DNA from: DASSUW01 sp963792385
GTDB taxonomy: Bacteria; Actinomycetota; Thermoleophilia; Solirubrobacterales; Solirubrobacteraceae
Reading direction: 5' to 3'
Assembly (NCBI GenBank): GCA_963792385.1
Contig: CAWBVZ010000011.1
Span: 1-64,000 of the forward strand
Length of the DNA stretch: 64,000 nucleotides
In this document: one piece after another, positions 52,676 to 61,762 of the stretch
Position numbering within the stretch: position 1 is the first letter of the stretch
How the letters are laid out: every line of letters begins with the position of its first letter
The notes under the pieces: generated by a model
The model's database searches: none
What the model was told of the DNA's origin: nothing
Seen by the model: only the letters and a program-made list of their open reading frames with translations
Program-made: the position numbers and the translations under genes

Positions 52676-53546
52676 CAGCAGCGGCGACGACGAGGTCCGC
52701 CATCGCCTTCATCCCGAGCAGGTTGGGATGGAGCGGTGCGGCCGCGTTCGCCGGGATGACCGGCTCGACCCAGCGCACACCGGGCAGCGCGCACGCGTCG
52801 TGGCCGACGCTGGCCGCGTAGACGTCGACAACGCGCGCGTCGTTGAGCGCCGATTGCTGCGCGAGCATCGCGTTCAGCTCCTCCTGCTTCGCACGCATCC
52901 ACGCCACATCGCCGTCGGCGACCGGCATCGTCGGGTAACAGCCCGGGCCGGTATGCGGGAAGATCGCCGAGTAGTTGACGACGACCACGCGCGCGGCCGG
53001 CGACCGGGTGTGGATGCCCTGCAGCACGGCCGCGAACTTCGGCGCGGTCTCGGCGATCCGGCGGCTGATCTCGTCGGAGCCGTCGACCACGTACGTGTCC
53101 TTGCACGGCGAGCCCGCCGACGGCGTCGTCGACACGCAGTCCTCGGCGATGCTGGAGAAGCCGATGTCGTTGCCGCCGATCGTGACCGTCACGAGCGCCG
53201 TGTCGGCGGACAGCGAGTCGAACTGCGGCGGGTTCGGTTCCGGCGACACGCCCTGGGCGGCCGTCATGTCCTCGGTCTCCGCGCCGCTGCACGTCGCGTC
53301 GCGGTACTCGGCGTAGCGCAGCTGCCACTGGGCGAGGCGGCCGTAGTTGCTGCTCGACTTCAGGCAGCCCCACGGCGGCAGCGGGAGTGGGATCAGCGGT
53401 CCGGCCGCGTACGAGTCCCCCAGCGCGACGAACCGCGGCGCAGCCTGCGCCGCTCCCACAAACACCACTGCCGCCGCCAGGACAGCCAGCACGACCCCGA
53501 CCCGCATGCCGAGGCGCAGTACCCCAATTCGCCGAATATGAGCCAT
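52668..53546 (-). CDS. Secreted SGNH/GDSL hydrolase
   Basis: About 292 residues with an N-terminal signal (GVVLAVLAAAVVFVGAAQAA). The four SGNH blocks are present: FVALGDSYAAGPLIPLP (Ser), the Gly block near GAETEDMTAA, VTIGGNDIGFSS (Asn), and the His in NAAAPLHPNLLG near the C-terminus. Six Cys suggest three disulfides, as in the Streptomyces-type lipases. The substrate is probably an ester or lipid outside the cell. ATG 53546 is chosen; GTG 53561 is an alternative. Confidence 0.9.
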   Translation of the reverse strand: MAHIRRIGVLRLGMRVGVVLAVLAAAVVFVGAAQAAPRFVALGDSYAAGPLIPLPLPPWGCLKSSSNYGRLAQWQLRYAEYRDATCSGAETEDMTAAQGVSPEPNPPQFDSLSADTALVTVTIGGNDIGFSSIAEDCVSTTPSAGSPCKDTYVVDGSDEISRRIAETAPKFAAVLQGIHTRSPAARVVVVNYSAIFPHTGPGCYPTMPVADGDVAWMRAKQEELNAMLAQQSALNDARVVDVYAASVGHDACALPGVRWVEPVIPANAAAPLHPNLLGMKAMADLVVAAAAS

Positions 53547-53568
53547 CAGACTGGGCAGCACTTAAGTC

Positions 53569-53874
53569 ATGGCAACCAAGACACCCACTCCAGAACTGTT
53601 CGATCGTCTTCGCGCCACCGGGCTGCGCAAACGCGTCGCGCGCGATCTCTCCGACGCGCTGAGCAAGGCGGGCAACACGCGCGCCTCGCAGGCCGCCCAC
53701 GGCACGATCGGCGAGCTCCGCAAGCTCGTCGAGGAACTCGAGGACCGCGCGAGTGGCGGCCCGCAGAAGCGCAGCACCGCGGCCAAGAAGGCCGCCACGA
53801 CGCGCAAGCAGCAGGCCGCGAAGCGCAGCGCCGCCGCCCGCAAGGGCGCGCGCACCCGCGCCAAGGCGAGCTAG
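53569..53874 (+). CDS. Small basic protein with histone H1-like tail
   Basis: A protein of 101 residues. The first 65 residues are helical and mixed in charge (ELFDRLRATGLRKRVARDLS, TIGELRKLVEELEDRAS). The last 35 are Lys/Ala/Arg-rich (KRSTAAKKAATTRKQQAAKR, SAAARKGARTRAKAS), like eukaryotic H1 tails and actinobacterial HupB extensions. It may bind DNA or polyanions. No HU domain is present. It is divergent from the SGNH hydrolase. Confidence 0.68.
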   Translation: MATKTPTPELFDRLRATGLRKRVARDLSDALSKAGNTRASQAAHGTIGELRKLVEELEDRASGGPQKRSTAAKKAATTRKQQAAKRSAAARKGARTRAKAS

Positions 53875-53883
53875 CGGGAGCGC

Positions 53884-55446
53884 TCAGCAGGCGGCGTGTG
53901 CGACGGCCGCCGCGCACGCGCCGGCGCCGCGCGCCGGCAGCACACGGATCCGGGTCGTGTTGCGGGCCGTGGCTGCGTTGGACGCGCGGGCGTGCGCGGT
54001 GTTCGTCAGCCGCCCGCTCGCCGTCTGGTTCACGCGCGCCGTCACGGTGCGGTGGAGCGTGCGGTTGAGCACCGATAGCCGCCAGCAGACGCGCGCGCCG
54101 CGGACCCGCCCGCCCTGCGTGCTGACGATCGTCAGGCCGATGGGCACCGGATCGCAGAGCTCGAGGTCGCGAACCGGGACGAGACCGGTGTTGCGGACCT
54201 TCAGCCGGTAGCGGACCGTGCTGCCGGCGGTGACCCGCCGGCGGCTCGGCGTCTTGCACACCGTCATCGTCGTGCGCCCGGCAGTGATGCCCGCGACGTC
54301 GCCGGTCGGCGGCGTGTCGTCGCCGGGCGGCGACGGCTGGATCGGGTCCGGTGGAAGCGGCGGCGGCTCGGGCGTGGGCTCCGGCGTCGGCTCCGGCGTG
54401 GGCGTCGCGGTCGGGCTCGGCGTGGGCGAGGCCGTGGACGTCGGTGTGGGCGTCGGCGGCGGCGGGGTGGGCGTCGGCGTGGGCGTGGGTGTCGGCGGGC
54501 AAGGCTCGGGCAGGCAGCCGTTGAACGCGTGGTTGTTCGCCGATCCGCCGCCCTCGAGGTTCTCGGCGATGATGATCCCGTTGAGCTGTGTGCTCCCCGG
54601 GAAGACGAGCAGCGCCCCGGGCGCCAGAAGCGTCCCCTGCCACGCGAGGTTCGCGCCGATCTGCAGGTTGTGAGCGTCGGGGAAGTTCCACAGCAGGCCG
54701 CGGCGCAGTTGCTCGAGGTTCGCGTTCGACTCGGGGTCGCTGAGCTGCACGTAGCTCGAGCCGTTCCAGAAGGCGATGCTGGTCGTCGGCTTCGCGGAGG
54801 TCGTGTACTCGGTGCCGGTGACGTTCACGAGCGTCGTCGAACCGAACGGGACGCGGATCCGGATCTCCTGCGCCAGCTCGAGCTCGTCCGCCGAGATCCG
54901 GAAGACGTTGGCGCCCTTCTCGGTGCCGGTGAAGGTGATCACGACGAACGACCCGAAGGCCTCCCTCTTGAAGGTGCCGTTGGCGGCGACGCGGCCCCAA
55001 GCCGCGGAGTTGCTGCGCAGCTCGGTGAACACGTCGCCGAACACGAACGCGGGAGCGGCCTGCCGGACGGTGCCGGCCGCACCGATTGAGCCGATCAGCG
55101 CACGGCCGTAGGTGACGCTGCCGTTGTTCGCGCCCGCGTTGCTCGCGGTCAGGTCCTGACCCGTGACCAGATCGACGCGCGCCGGGTTGCGGGTGAGCCG
55201 GCTCCCGACGCCGAACGAGGAGATCGTCGTGTCGCGGCCGACGCCGAGGCGTCCCTGGACCTCGGTGTTGCTCGCGCGGTGGTCGCCGAGCACGAAGACG
55301 TTGAACGTGGCCGCGATGCCCTGTGAGTCCAGCGCGCCGCATTCCGCCTGTGCGCGCACGGCCCCCGTGTCGCGGCCGCCGGACACCGCCGGCAGAGCCA
55401 CGACAGCCGCCAGAAGCGCCGCCGCGACAAGCCACGCCCTCATCAT
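53884..55446 (-). CDS. Secreted choice-of-anchor A family protein with Pro/Thr linker and DUF11-like domain
   Basis: A protein of 520 residues. A signal peptide (1-27) leads to a choice-of-anchor A domain: FNVFVLGDHRASNTEVQGRL, VTYGRALIGSIGA, LLWNFPDAHNLQIGANLAWQ and GTLLAPGALLVFPGSTQLNG, then GIIIAENLEGGGSANNHAFN. A Pro/Thr/Glu linker of about 70 residues follows, then a DUF11-like beta domain (VRYRLKVRNTGLVPVRDLEL, CDPVPIGL, LTNTAHARASNAA). It is probably cell-wall associated; no sortase motif is seen. Confidence 0.82.
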   Translation of the reverse strand: MMRAWLVAAALLAAVVALPAVSGGRDTGAVRAQAECGALDSQGIAATFNVFVLGDHRASNTEVQGRLGVGRDTTISSFGVGSRLTRNPARVDLVTGQDLTASNAGANNGSVTYGRALIGSIGAAGTVRQAAPAFVFGDVFTELRSNSAAWGRVAANGTFKREAFGSFVVITFTGTEKGANVFRISADELELAQEIRIRVPFGSTTLVNVTGTEYTTSAKPTTSIAFWNGSSYVQLSDPESNANLEQLRRGLLWNFPDAHNLQIGANLAWQGTLLAPGALLVFPGSTQLNGIIIAENLEGGGSANNHAFNGCLPEPCPPTPTPTPTPTPPPPTPTPTSTASPTPSPTATPTPEPTPEPTPEPPPLPPDPIQPSPPGDDTPPTGDVAGITAGRTTMTVCKTPSRRRVTAGSTVRYRLKVRNTGLVPVRDLELCDPVPIGLTIVSTQGGRVRGARVCWRLSVLNRTLHRTVTARVNQTASGRLTNTAHARASNAATARNTTRIRVLPARGAGACAAAVAHAAC

Positions 55447-55495
55447 CGCGGACGCTACGTGGCGCGCCTGCTCCGGTCAACCTAAGATCACCCCC

Positions 55496-56257
55496 GTGCC
55501 CGACACGATCGTCTTCATCCCGGCCTGGAACGAGGCCGCCTCGCTGCCCGAGTTGCTGGCCGAGGCCAAGCGTGACCTGCCCGACGCCGACCTGCTGGTG
55601 ATCGACGACGGCTCGACCGACGACACCGCGCAGGTCGCCAAGGACGGCGGCGCCCTTGTGGTCAGCTTCCCGGAGAACCGCGGACTGCGCGAGGGCATCG
55701 CCGAGGGCTACCGCCAAGCGCACGAGCGCGACTACCAGTTCTGCGGCCGGCTCGACGCCGACGGCCAGCACCCTCCGGCCGAGCTGGTGCGAATGCTCGC
55801 GATGGTGCGCGCGGACGAGTGCGACGTCGCGGTCGGTTCGCGCTTCCTGCCCGAGTCGGGCAAGGACGGCGAGCGCTACAAGCCGCCGCCGGAGCGCGTG
55901 TTCGGCACCGCGCTGCTGCGGCTGCTGATGCGCGTGCGGCTCGGCCAGCCGATCTCCGACGGCACGAGCGGCATGTACGCGGTCAACCACAAGGCGCTCG
56001 AGCTGCTCGCCGACCCGTACGTGTGCGAGGCGCCCGAGGTCGAGGCGCTGATGCGGATCACCGACGCGAAGCTGCGGCTGCTCGAAGTGCCCGTCCACAT
56101 GCGCCAGCGCGAGCACGGCGAGTCGTCGTTCAAGGGCCGCCGCGCCGTCGAGCTGGTCGTGACGATCGGGTTGACTTTGTTCGCCGGCGAGCTGATGCGG
56201 CGCCGCCACGCGCGCCAGCAGCGCAAGGGCTTCAAGAAGCTGCTGCCCGGCGGCTGA
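55496..56257 (+). CDS. Family 2 glycosyltransferase
   Basis: A protein of 253 residues of the GT-A fold. It has FIPAWNEAASLPELLAEAKR, the nucleotide Asp in LLVIDDGSTDDTAQVAKDGG, VVSFPENRGLREGIAEGYRQ, and the DxD-like site RLDADGQHPPAELVRMLAM. The C-terminal part RQREHGESSFKGRRAVELVV fits dolichol-phosphate-mannose-synthase-like enzymes. No membrane helix is clear. The start is GTG 55496. Its end overlaps the hydrolase gene by 26 bases. Confidence 0.9.
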   Translation: MPDTIVFIPAWNEAASLPELLAEAKRDLPDADLLVIDDGSTDDTAQVAKDGGALVVSFPENRGLREGIAEGYRQAHERDYQFCGRLDADGQHPPAELVRMLAMVRADECDVAVGSRFLPESGKDGERYKPPPERVFGTALLRLLMRVRLGQPISDGTSGMYAVNHKALELLADPYVCEAPEVEALMRITDAKLRLLEVPVHMRQREHGESSFKGRRAVELVVTIGLTLFAGELMRRRHARQQRKGFKKLLPGG

Positions 56258-56684
56258 TCGCCCACGAGCCGAGCACCAGCGCCGCGACGCCCGCGACCGC
56301 CACGCGGCGGCCGATCTGACGCGGCGCCGCCAACGGCCACAGCAGCGGGGTGGGCGCCTGCTCGTCGCTCGCATCGCGCAGGAGATGCGACGTCAGCCCG
56401 GCGAACGCGGCCCAGCCGTGCCGCGGCCCGCCGATCGCGACGCCGATGCCGCCGAGGACGACCGCGACGCCGAGCGTGTGGCTACGCGGCCGCGCCGGCA
56501 GCGACAACATCGGCTCGATCCGCAGCGAGCGCGCGGCGACCGCGTGGTCGACGTCGATCAGCGTGCCGGCCGCGACGGCCGTGCGTACCGGCGCGCCGCC
56601 GAGCGGCGCCGCGACCGCCGCGGCGAGCAGCGCGTGCGCGAACGGATCGGAGACCGCGATGAGGTATCTGCGCGAGGCGAGCAA
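56232..56684 (-). CDS. YdjM/DUF457-like metal-dependent membrane hydrolase
   Basis: A protein of 150 residues with about four membrane helices. Landmarks are DPFAHALLAAAVAAPL at the N-terminus, the metal-ligand pair VAAGTLIDVDHAVAARSLR (DxDH), RSHTLGVAVVLG and LTSHLLRDASDEQAPTP with His and Asp. These are the ligands of the family's putative metal site. The start is taken as TTG 56684, two bases after the ROK stop; no ATG or GTG is in frame close by. Function unknown. Confidence 0.72.
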   Translation of the reverse strand: MLASRRYLIAVSDPFAHALLAAAVAAPLGGAPVRTAVAAGTLIDVDHAVAARSLRIEPMLSLPARPRSHTLGVAVVLGGIGVAIGGPRHGWAAFAGLTSHLLRDASDEQAPTPLLWPLAAPRQIGRRVAVAGVAALVLGSWAISRRAAAS

Positions 56685-56686
56685 GC

Positions 56687-57667
56687 TCAGCCGCGCGCGC
56701 GTGCGCCTGCGGCGGCCTTGACCAACAGCGCCGCCCCGACGGCGCCCCCCAAGTCCCCGAGCGCGGCGAGTTCGACGGCCGGTGGGCGATCGTTGGCGAA
56801 CAGGTGGGGCATCATCGCGTCGCGGATCCGGTCCACGTACGGCTGGCCGAGGCGCAGCCCGAGGCCGCCGCCGATGATCACCGCTTCGACGTCGAGCAGG
56901 TTCACCGATGACGCGATGCCGGCGCCGAGCGCCCGGACCGCGCGTTCGAGCAGGCGGTGCGCCATCGCGTCGTCGCGGTCCAGCGCGCGCGACCAGACGC
57001 CGCTGGTCAGCCGGGTCCGCCCACGCTCCTCCATGATCTTGAACAGCACGGTCTTCTCGCCGCGGTCGACGTCGCGGCGCGCGCGCGTCTCCATCGCGAG
57101 CCGGCCCGCGTACGCCTCCATGCAGCCTTGGCGCCCGCACGGGCAGTCCGCGCCCTCCATGCGCACGACGACGTGGCCGATCTCTCCTGCGGCGTCGCGA
57201 CCGATCCACGCCTTGCCGTCCAGGATGATCCCGCCGCCGACGCCGGTGCCCCAGAAGACGCCGAGGACCGAGTCGTATGGACGTGCGGCCCCAAGCTCGA
57301 ACTCCGCGTCGGTCGCCACCTGCACGTCGTTGCCGAGCGAGAGCGGCACGCCAAAGGCGTCCTCGAGGAACGCGCGCAGGTCGAACGAGCCGCTCCATCC
57401 GGGCAGGTTCATCGCGCCCGAGACGGTGCCGGCGACGTCGTCGACCTTGCCCGGGGAGCCAATGCCGATGCCCGCAAGGGCGGAGGTCTCGACGCCTGCC
57501 ACCTCAGCCGCCTCACGGACGGTGTTCGCAATCTCCGCCGCGACGTCCGCCGGGCCGCCCTTCGTCGGCGTCGGGTGACGCGCCTGGCCGGCCACCTCGC
57601 TCGCCTCGTCGACGATGACCGCCTGGATCTTGGTCCCGCCGAGATCGATGCCGCCGCGGTAGGTCAT
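56687..57667 (-). CDS. ROK family sugar kinase (glucokinase-like)
   Basis: A protein of 326 residues. The ATP phosphate motif is GGIDLGGTKIQAVIVDE, with catalytic Asp in LSLGNDVQVATDAE, the Gly motif VLGVFWGTGVGGGIILDG, and the zinc signature HVVVRMEGADCPCGRQGCME (H, C-x-C-G-x-x-G-C). This pattern defines ROK hexokinases; glucose is the most likely substrate. The DNA-binding N-terminus of ROK repressors is absent, so it is an enzyme. The start is ATG 57667. The metal-dependent hydrolase follows within two bases. Confidence 0.92.
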   Translation of the reverse strand: MTYRGGIDLGGTKIQAVIVDEASEVAGQARHPTPTKGGPADVAAEIANTVREAAEVAGVETSALAGIGIGSPGKVDDVAGTVSGAMNLPGWSGSFDLRAFLEDAFGVPLSLGNDVQVATDAEFELGAARPYDSVLGVFWGTGVGGGIILDGKAWIGRDAAGEIGHVVVRMEGADCPCGRQGCMEAYAGRLAMETRARRDVDRGEKTVLFKIMEERGRTRLTSGVWSRALDRDDAMAHRLLERAVRALGAGIASSVNLLDVEAVIIGGGLGLRLGQPYVDRIRDAMMPHLFANDRPPAVELAALGDLGGAVGAALLVKAAAGARARG

Positions 57668-57789
57668 GACGCGACGGTACTGCCCAGGCGATAACTCATC
57701 CAGTCCGGCGTCGGAGCAGGCATCGGTAGTCGCGCAACAAATCGGCGCGTCGCCGCTCGTTTCGACGCCGCAGCCCTGACGCCCGTACG

Positions 57790-58476
57790 GTGTCGCGCGT
57801 GACCGCGTGCGGCTACGTCGACCTGCTCGGCGACGACGATCCGGCCGGGTCCGGGTTCGGCCAGCAGGCGATGGTGAGCACGCTGGTCCCGCGGATCTAC
57901 GAGCGGCTGTGGCGGCCGGTGCTCGCTCCCGTCCTGATGGCGGGCCGGCGCGACGACCGCGCGATGGCGCTCGAGATGCTCGCGCTGGAACCGGGCGACA
58001 GCGTGCTCGACGTGGCATGCGGCCCCGGCAACTTCACGCGCGCGTTCGCGCGCGCGAGCGGCGACGGTCTGGTCGTCGGGCTCGACGCCTCGCGGACGAT
58101 GCTCGAGCAGGCGGTGCGCGAGCCGAACCCGCCCAACGTGCGGTACGTGCGCGGTGACGCCGCCGCGCTTCCGTTCCCGGACGGCACGTTCGGCGCCGTG
58201 TGCTGCTTCGCGGCCCTGTACTTCATCGAGCAGCCGATGCAGGCGATCGACGAGATCGTGCGCGTGCTCGCTCCCGGCGGCCGCGTGGCGCTGCTGGCGA
58301 GCGTGGCGCGCGGGGTGCTGCCGGCCGGCGTGACCGACGCGGTCGTGCGCCGCTTCAGCGGGACGCGCGTGTTCGGGCCGGACGAGCTGACGGACGCGCT
58401 GCGGGATCGCGGTCTGACTGCGATCGATCGGCAACTGGCCGGGTTCGCTCAGTTCGTGTCGGCTCGAGCCCGCTGA
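57790..58476 (+). CDS. Class I SAM-dependent methyltransferase (UbiE-like)
   Basis: A protein of 228 residues. Motif I is DSVLDVACGPGNFTRAFARA, then VVGLDASRTMLEQAV, VRYVRGDAAALPFPDGTFGA (motif II) and VLAPGGRVALLASVARG. This is the set seen in UbiE/Coq5-like methyltransferases. The N-terminus (YERLWRPVLAPVLM) resembles phospholipid or quinone methyltransferases. GTG 57790 is the likely start; GTG 57799 is possible. It is divergent from the ROK gene and single. Confidence 0.88.
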   Translation: MSRVTACGYVDLLGDDDPAGSGFGQQAMVSTLVPRIYERLWRPVLAPVLMAGRRDDRAMALEMLALEPGDSVLDVACGPGNFTRAFARASGDGLVVGLDASRTMLEQAVREPNPPNVRYVRGDAAALPFPDGTFGAVCCFAALYFIEQPMQAIDEIVRVLAPGGRVALLASVARGVLPAGVTDAVVRRFSGTRVFGPDELTDALRDRGLTAIDRQLAGFAQFVSARAR

Positions 58477-58556
58477 TGAACGGGTCGGCCGTCACGGGCT
58501 CGAGGCGGAGGCGATCTTCGGTGACCGTCATGGAGAGCATCTATCCATGAGGACGC

Positions 58557-58589
58557 CGCCGGGAGGGCAGTATTCCCGCCCTCCCGGCG
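58557..58589. terminator. Bidirectional hairpin between two convergent genes
   Basis: A perfect 12-base stem (cgccgggagggc / gccctcccggcg) with a nine-base loop lies in the 120-base gap between the methyltransferase and the PD40 gene. No T-run is present; the convergent position supports termination for both. Confidence 0.6.
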
Positions 58590-58598
58590 ATCCTCTCC

Positions 58599-59945
58599 TC
58601 ACCGCTTCAGCGTCACCTTCACCGTGGTGCGCTGCATGGCCCCACCCATGGGCTTGAACGCCACCTTGATCCGCAGCTTCACGCTGCGGGAGTGCTTGAG
58701 CGAGCGGCGCGCGGCGCCGGTGAACCGGAGCTTGACCTTCGCGGCGCCGGCCTTGACCGACTTGCCGCCCGCGGCGACCTTGCGGCCGCTGCGGGTCGCC
58801 GCCGCACTGACGCGGCCGGCCGACGGGACGGTTACGCGCACGCTGAGGCCCTTGGCCAGCGCCTTCGCCAGCTTCGCCTTGGCGGCTGCGGCGGCCAGGC
58901 CCCCGGTCGCGCCGCGGCCGGCCGGGACGTCCGCCGGGCCCCAGTCGGGCTGCTTGCCGCCCGGGATCAGCAACGCCGCGGTCTGCGAGGCGCCTTCGGT
59001 CGTGCAGCCGCCGCCGAAGCTCGGGACGGTCGCGACGTGGATGCCGTCGCCCTCGGACCACGCGACGCGGCTGCCCTCGGGCGCGAACGTCGGGGTCGAG
59101 AACGCCCCGCCGCTGGGCCCGCTGTAGCGGTAGCAGACGATCGGCTTGGAGCCGGGGTCGGCGTCGCCGTCCTTGAAGCGCGTCGGGAACAGCGGGACGC
59201 TGTAGATCGTCAGCGTGCTGTCGTTCTCGCCGGTGGCGAACGCGAGCTTGGTGCGGTCGCGCGTGATGTCGCCACCGCTCGTGTGCGGGTTGCCGCCGAC
59301 GGTGTCGCTGAACCAGTTCTTGACGAGGTTGCCCGTGCCGCCGTCGCTGATGGTGTCGATGATCACGTCGTGGTTCGGCAGGTGCGTGGGGTCGCTGATC
59401 ATCACGGTGTCGTTGTCGACCCACGACGGGTTGCGCCAGCCGGAGTGCTTGCCGAGGCCCGGCTCGTCCCACGCGGTCTGGCGGTCGGCGTGCGAGTAGC
59501 CGGTGCCGCCCTCGTTGATCGTGGTCACGCACGTGGGCGGGAAGCAGGTCGGGCTCTGGCTCTGGGTCATGTAGTAGTACGTGTAGGCGACCTTCGTGCC
59601 GTCCGGGGAGAGGGCGGGATCGAAAGGCCCGTAGAACGTCTTGACGGGCGCCGGCCGCGTGTCGCTGACCGGGGTGTCAAAGTCGGCGAGCACGTGCCCG
59701 CGGCGGTCGAGCCGGTGCAGGCGGACGCCGCTGAGGGCGATCATCGTGCCGTCGTCGGCCTGGGAGACATCGCTGTAGACGCCGGTCGCGGTGACGCGGT
59801 ACTGGCGCGCGCCGTCGCCGGTCGAGAGCCAGACGTCGCCGTCCTTGACGTAGGCGATCGAGTCGGCGCTCGCGGCCGGCGCGAAGACTGCCAGCGTCAC
59901 CAGCGCCGCAGCCGCTGCTAGGAGTCGGAGGAGAGGGGAGGACAT
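58599..59945 (-). CDS. Secreted TolB/PD40-type beta-propeller-like protein
   Basis: A protein of 448 residues from ATG 59945 with a signal peptide (LLAAAAALVTLAVFAPAASA). PD40/WD40-like blades are visible: SIAYVKDGDVWLSTGDGARQ, DPALSPDGTKVAYTYYYMTQ, ITRDRTKLAFATGENDSTLT, TPTFAPEGSRVAWSEGDGIH. The last about 100 residues are Lys/Ala-rich with a beta domain (VRVTVPSAGRVSAAATRSGR, VKLRFTGAARRSLKHSR) of a type common in Thermoleophilia secreted proteins. Four or more Cys. The role is extracellular but unknown. Confidence 0.83.
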   Translation of the reverse strand: MSSPLLRLLAAAAALVTLAVFAPAASADSIAYVKDGDVWLSTGDGARQYRVTATGVYSDVSQADDGTMIALSGVRLHRLDRRGHVLADFDTPVSDTRPAPVKTFYGPFDPALSPDGTKVAYTYYYMTQSQSPTCFPPTCVTTINEGGTGYSHADRQTAWDEPGLGKHSGWRNPSWVDNDTVMISDPTHLPNHDVIIDTISDGGTGNLVKNWFSDTVGGNPHTSGGDITRDRTKLAFATGENDSTLTIYSVPLFPTRFKDGDADPGSKPIVCYRYSGPSGGAFSTPTFAPEGSRVAWSEGDGIHVATVPSFGGGCTTEGASQTAALLIPGGKQPDWGPADVPAGRGATGGLAAAAAKAKLAKALAKGLSVRVTVPSAGRVSAAATRSGRKVAAGGKSVKAGAAKVKLRFTGAARRSLKHSRSVKLRIKVAFKPMGGAMQRTTVKVTLKR

Positions 59946-60005
59946 GCCGGCGATCCTGCTGGGAGCGGGCCGCCGCGGCATCGGGGAACCTCCTAGGATC
60001 GCGCC

Positions 60006-60404
60006 ATGAGGTTCGTCCACACCTGTGTGCGCGTGCGCGACATCGATGCCTCACTGCGGTTCTACGAAGCGCTCGGCTACGAGCGGCGGGGGAGGCTGCA
60101 GTTCGACGGCGCCTACAACATCTACCTCGGCCTGCCGGGCGACGGTGACACGCTCGAGCTGACCGTCAACGAGGGTCAGACCGAGCCGTACGACCTCGGC
60201 ACCGGCTACGGGCACATCGCGCTCGTGGTCGACGATCTCGACGCCAAGGTCGCCGAGCTCGCCGAGCACGGGTACGAGCCGGAGAAGCCGCCCTACCACC
60301 CCGGCGGACGCGAGGAGGTCGGCCCGATCTGCTTCGTCCAGGATCCGGACGGCTACCGGATCGAGCTGATCAACGGCGCGGGATTCGAGACGCCGCAGAA
60401 CTAG
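60006..60404 (+). CDS. VOC family protein, lactoylglutathione-lyase-like
   Basis: A protein of 132 residues. RFVHTCVRVRDIDASLRFYE carries the first metal ligand (His), YGHIALVVDDLDAKVAELAE the second strand set, and ICFVQDPDGYRIELINGAGF the terminal Glu ligand. The set H/E/H/E resembles glyoxalase I, which turns the hemithioacetal of methylglyoxal into a thioester; actinobacteria use other thiols than glutathione. The substrate is inferred only. Confidence 0.88.
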   Translation: MRFVHTCVRVRDIDASLRFYEALGYERRGRLQFDGAYNIYLGLPGDGDTLELTVNEGQTEPYDLGTGYGHIALVVDDLDAKVAELAEHGYEPEKPPYHPGGREEVGPICFVQDPDGYRIELINGAGFETPQN

Positions 60405-60412
60405 ATCGGGAG

Positions 60413-61762
60413 TCAGCCGGCGGCGAGGTACTGCAGCCCGTTGATCCCGGGCGTGAAGTAGTACTCGCCGCCGCGCACCGTGACGACGCGCGACAGCGGG
60501 CCCACGAAGAACGGCGGCGCGTCCTTGCCGGGCACGGTGAGCTTCGACGGGACGTCGATGTTGTGCGGGCCCACGATCGGGTCCTGGTCCTGCGCGAGCC
60601 GGAACGCGTTGCCGCCGTTCGCCCACTGTGACTGCACGAACTCGAACTGGCGCGCGACGCTCGCCTGTAGGCACATGAAGATCACGCCGCGCTCGCGCCC
60701 GTCGTCCTCGGCGCCCTCGGGCAGCGGGTCGCCGTAGGTGATCCCGCGCCGGATCAGCCGGTGGCGGTTCACGAGCTTGCCGTCGAAGGGGAGGCTGTGG
60801 CGCGGGTTCATCCGCCGCACGTGCGAGCCGACCGGGCAGTGCAGGCCGTCCGGGTCCGCGCGGAAGTCGAACGCGTTGTTGCGCGCGGGGTCCTTGACCA
60901 GCGCCGGATCCGGGCGATCCGGCGACATGTCGAGCGGTGTGCCGTCGCGCCAGCGGCCGACGAGCTTGGCCGCCAGCAGCTCCTCCCCGCCCGGGTACGT
61001 CTCGGCCGCCGCGCGCAGCGCGCGCCGGAAGCCCGCGACGTCCTGGGCGAGCTTGCGGTACACGAGGTAGGAGCCGTTGACGCCGAACTCGTCCGGCGGC
61101 GGCGCCGGCGCGATCGAGTCCTGCTCGTCCGGGTAGCCGAGGACGAACTCGCCGGGAGGGAGCGGACGCCACGTTCCGTCCTTGCCCGGCGGCGCGCCCT
61201 CGCCGGGCAGCGGATCGAAGCCGCTGCCCTCGATCGACGGCTGGGAGAACCCGTCGGCGTAGCCGAAGTGCTCGCGGCCGCCCTCCAGCGCCGCGCCTTC
61301 CTGGGAGCCCACCACCGTCAGCCCGCCGGCGTCGGCGACCGCGGTACGCAGCCGCTCGTCGCGTGCCCGGAGCGCCGCCTCGTCCCTGGCGGAGACCATC
61401 ACCAGCACGTGCGCCTCGCCGTCGCGGAAGCACGGCTCCCAGTGCTCGGGCGCGCTCTCGCCGGTGTCGGCGAGCCGCTCCGCGCGCGCGGCCATGCCGA
61501 CCCGGAACTCCTCCGGGAAGGCATCGAGCGACGCGGCTGCGACGCCGAGCGCCTGCAGCCCGGCGTGGCTGACCGCGACGTTGATGCCCGACTCGGGCTT
61601 CTCGGTCCAGCGGGCCGCGGTGATCACCTGCGGGAGCACGTCGCCGAGCAGCGCGCGTGCCCGCGCGGCGTCGTCGATCCGCAGGAACAGGTAGGCGGCG
61701 TACGGCAGTCGGTAGCCGCGGATTACGAAGCCCTGGATGTTCGCGAGGTCGAGCGTGGTCAT
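60413..61762 (-). CDS. Dyp-type heme peroxidase
   Basis: A protein of 449 residues. The GxxDG motif is in HFGYADGFSQPSIEGSGFDP (Asp as acid-base). The proximal-His region reads DGLHCPVGSHVRRMNPRHSL, with the distal Arg in NRHRLIRRGITYGDPLPEGA. The C-terminal SVARQFEFVQSQWANGGNAF matches the class. No Tat signal is visible, so it is cytoplasmic or encapsulated. Its ATG overlaps the stop of the upstream gene (ATGA), forming a three-gene operon with two paralogous proteins. Confidence 0.93.
   Translation of the reverse strand: MTTLDLANIQGFVIRGYRLPYAAYLFLRIDDAARARALLGDVLPQVITAARWTEKPESGINVAVSHAGLQALGVAAASLDAFPEEFRVGMAARAERLADTGESAPEHWEPCFRDGEAHVLVMVSARDEAALRARDERLRTAVADAGGLTVVGSQEGAALEGGREHFGYADGFSQPSIEGSGFDPLPGEGAPPGKDGTWRPLPPGEFVLGYPDEQDSIAPAPPPDEFGVNGSYLVYRKLAQDVAGFRRALRAAAETYPGGEELLAAKLVGRWRDGTPLDMSPDRPDPALVKDPARNNAFDFRADPDGLHCPVGSHVRRMNPRHSLPFDGKLVNRHRLIRRGITYGDPLPEGAEDDGRERGVIFMCLQASVARQFEFVQSQWANGGNAFRLAQDQDPIVGPHNIDVPSKLTVPGKDAPPFFVGPLSRVVTVRGGEYYFTPGINGLQYLAAG

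Noticed and set aside
54370..54510. Possible DNA tandem repeats of ggcgtg/ggcgtc type
   Set aside because: They are the codons of the Pro/Thr linker of the choice-of-anchor protein; the same holds for 44760-44880 in the sigma tail.
53567..56374. A 935-codon open frame on the minus strand across several genes
   Set aside because: It is antisense to, or out of frame with, the choice-of-anchor, glycosyltransferase and basic-protein genes, is Arg/Ala-rich without domains, and arises from high GC content.
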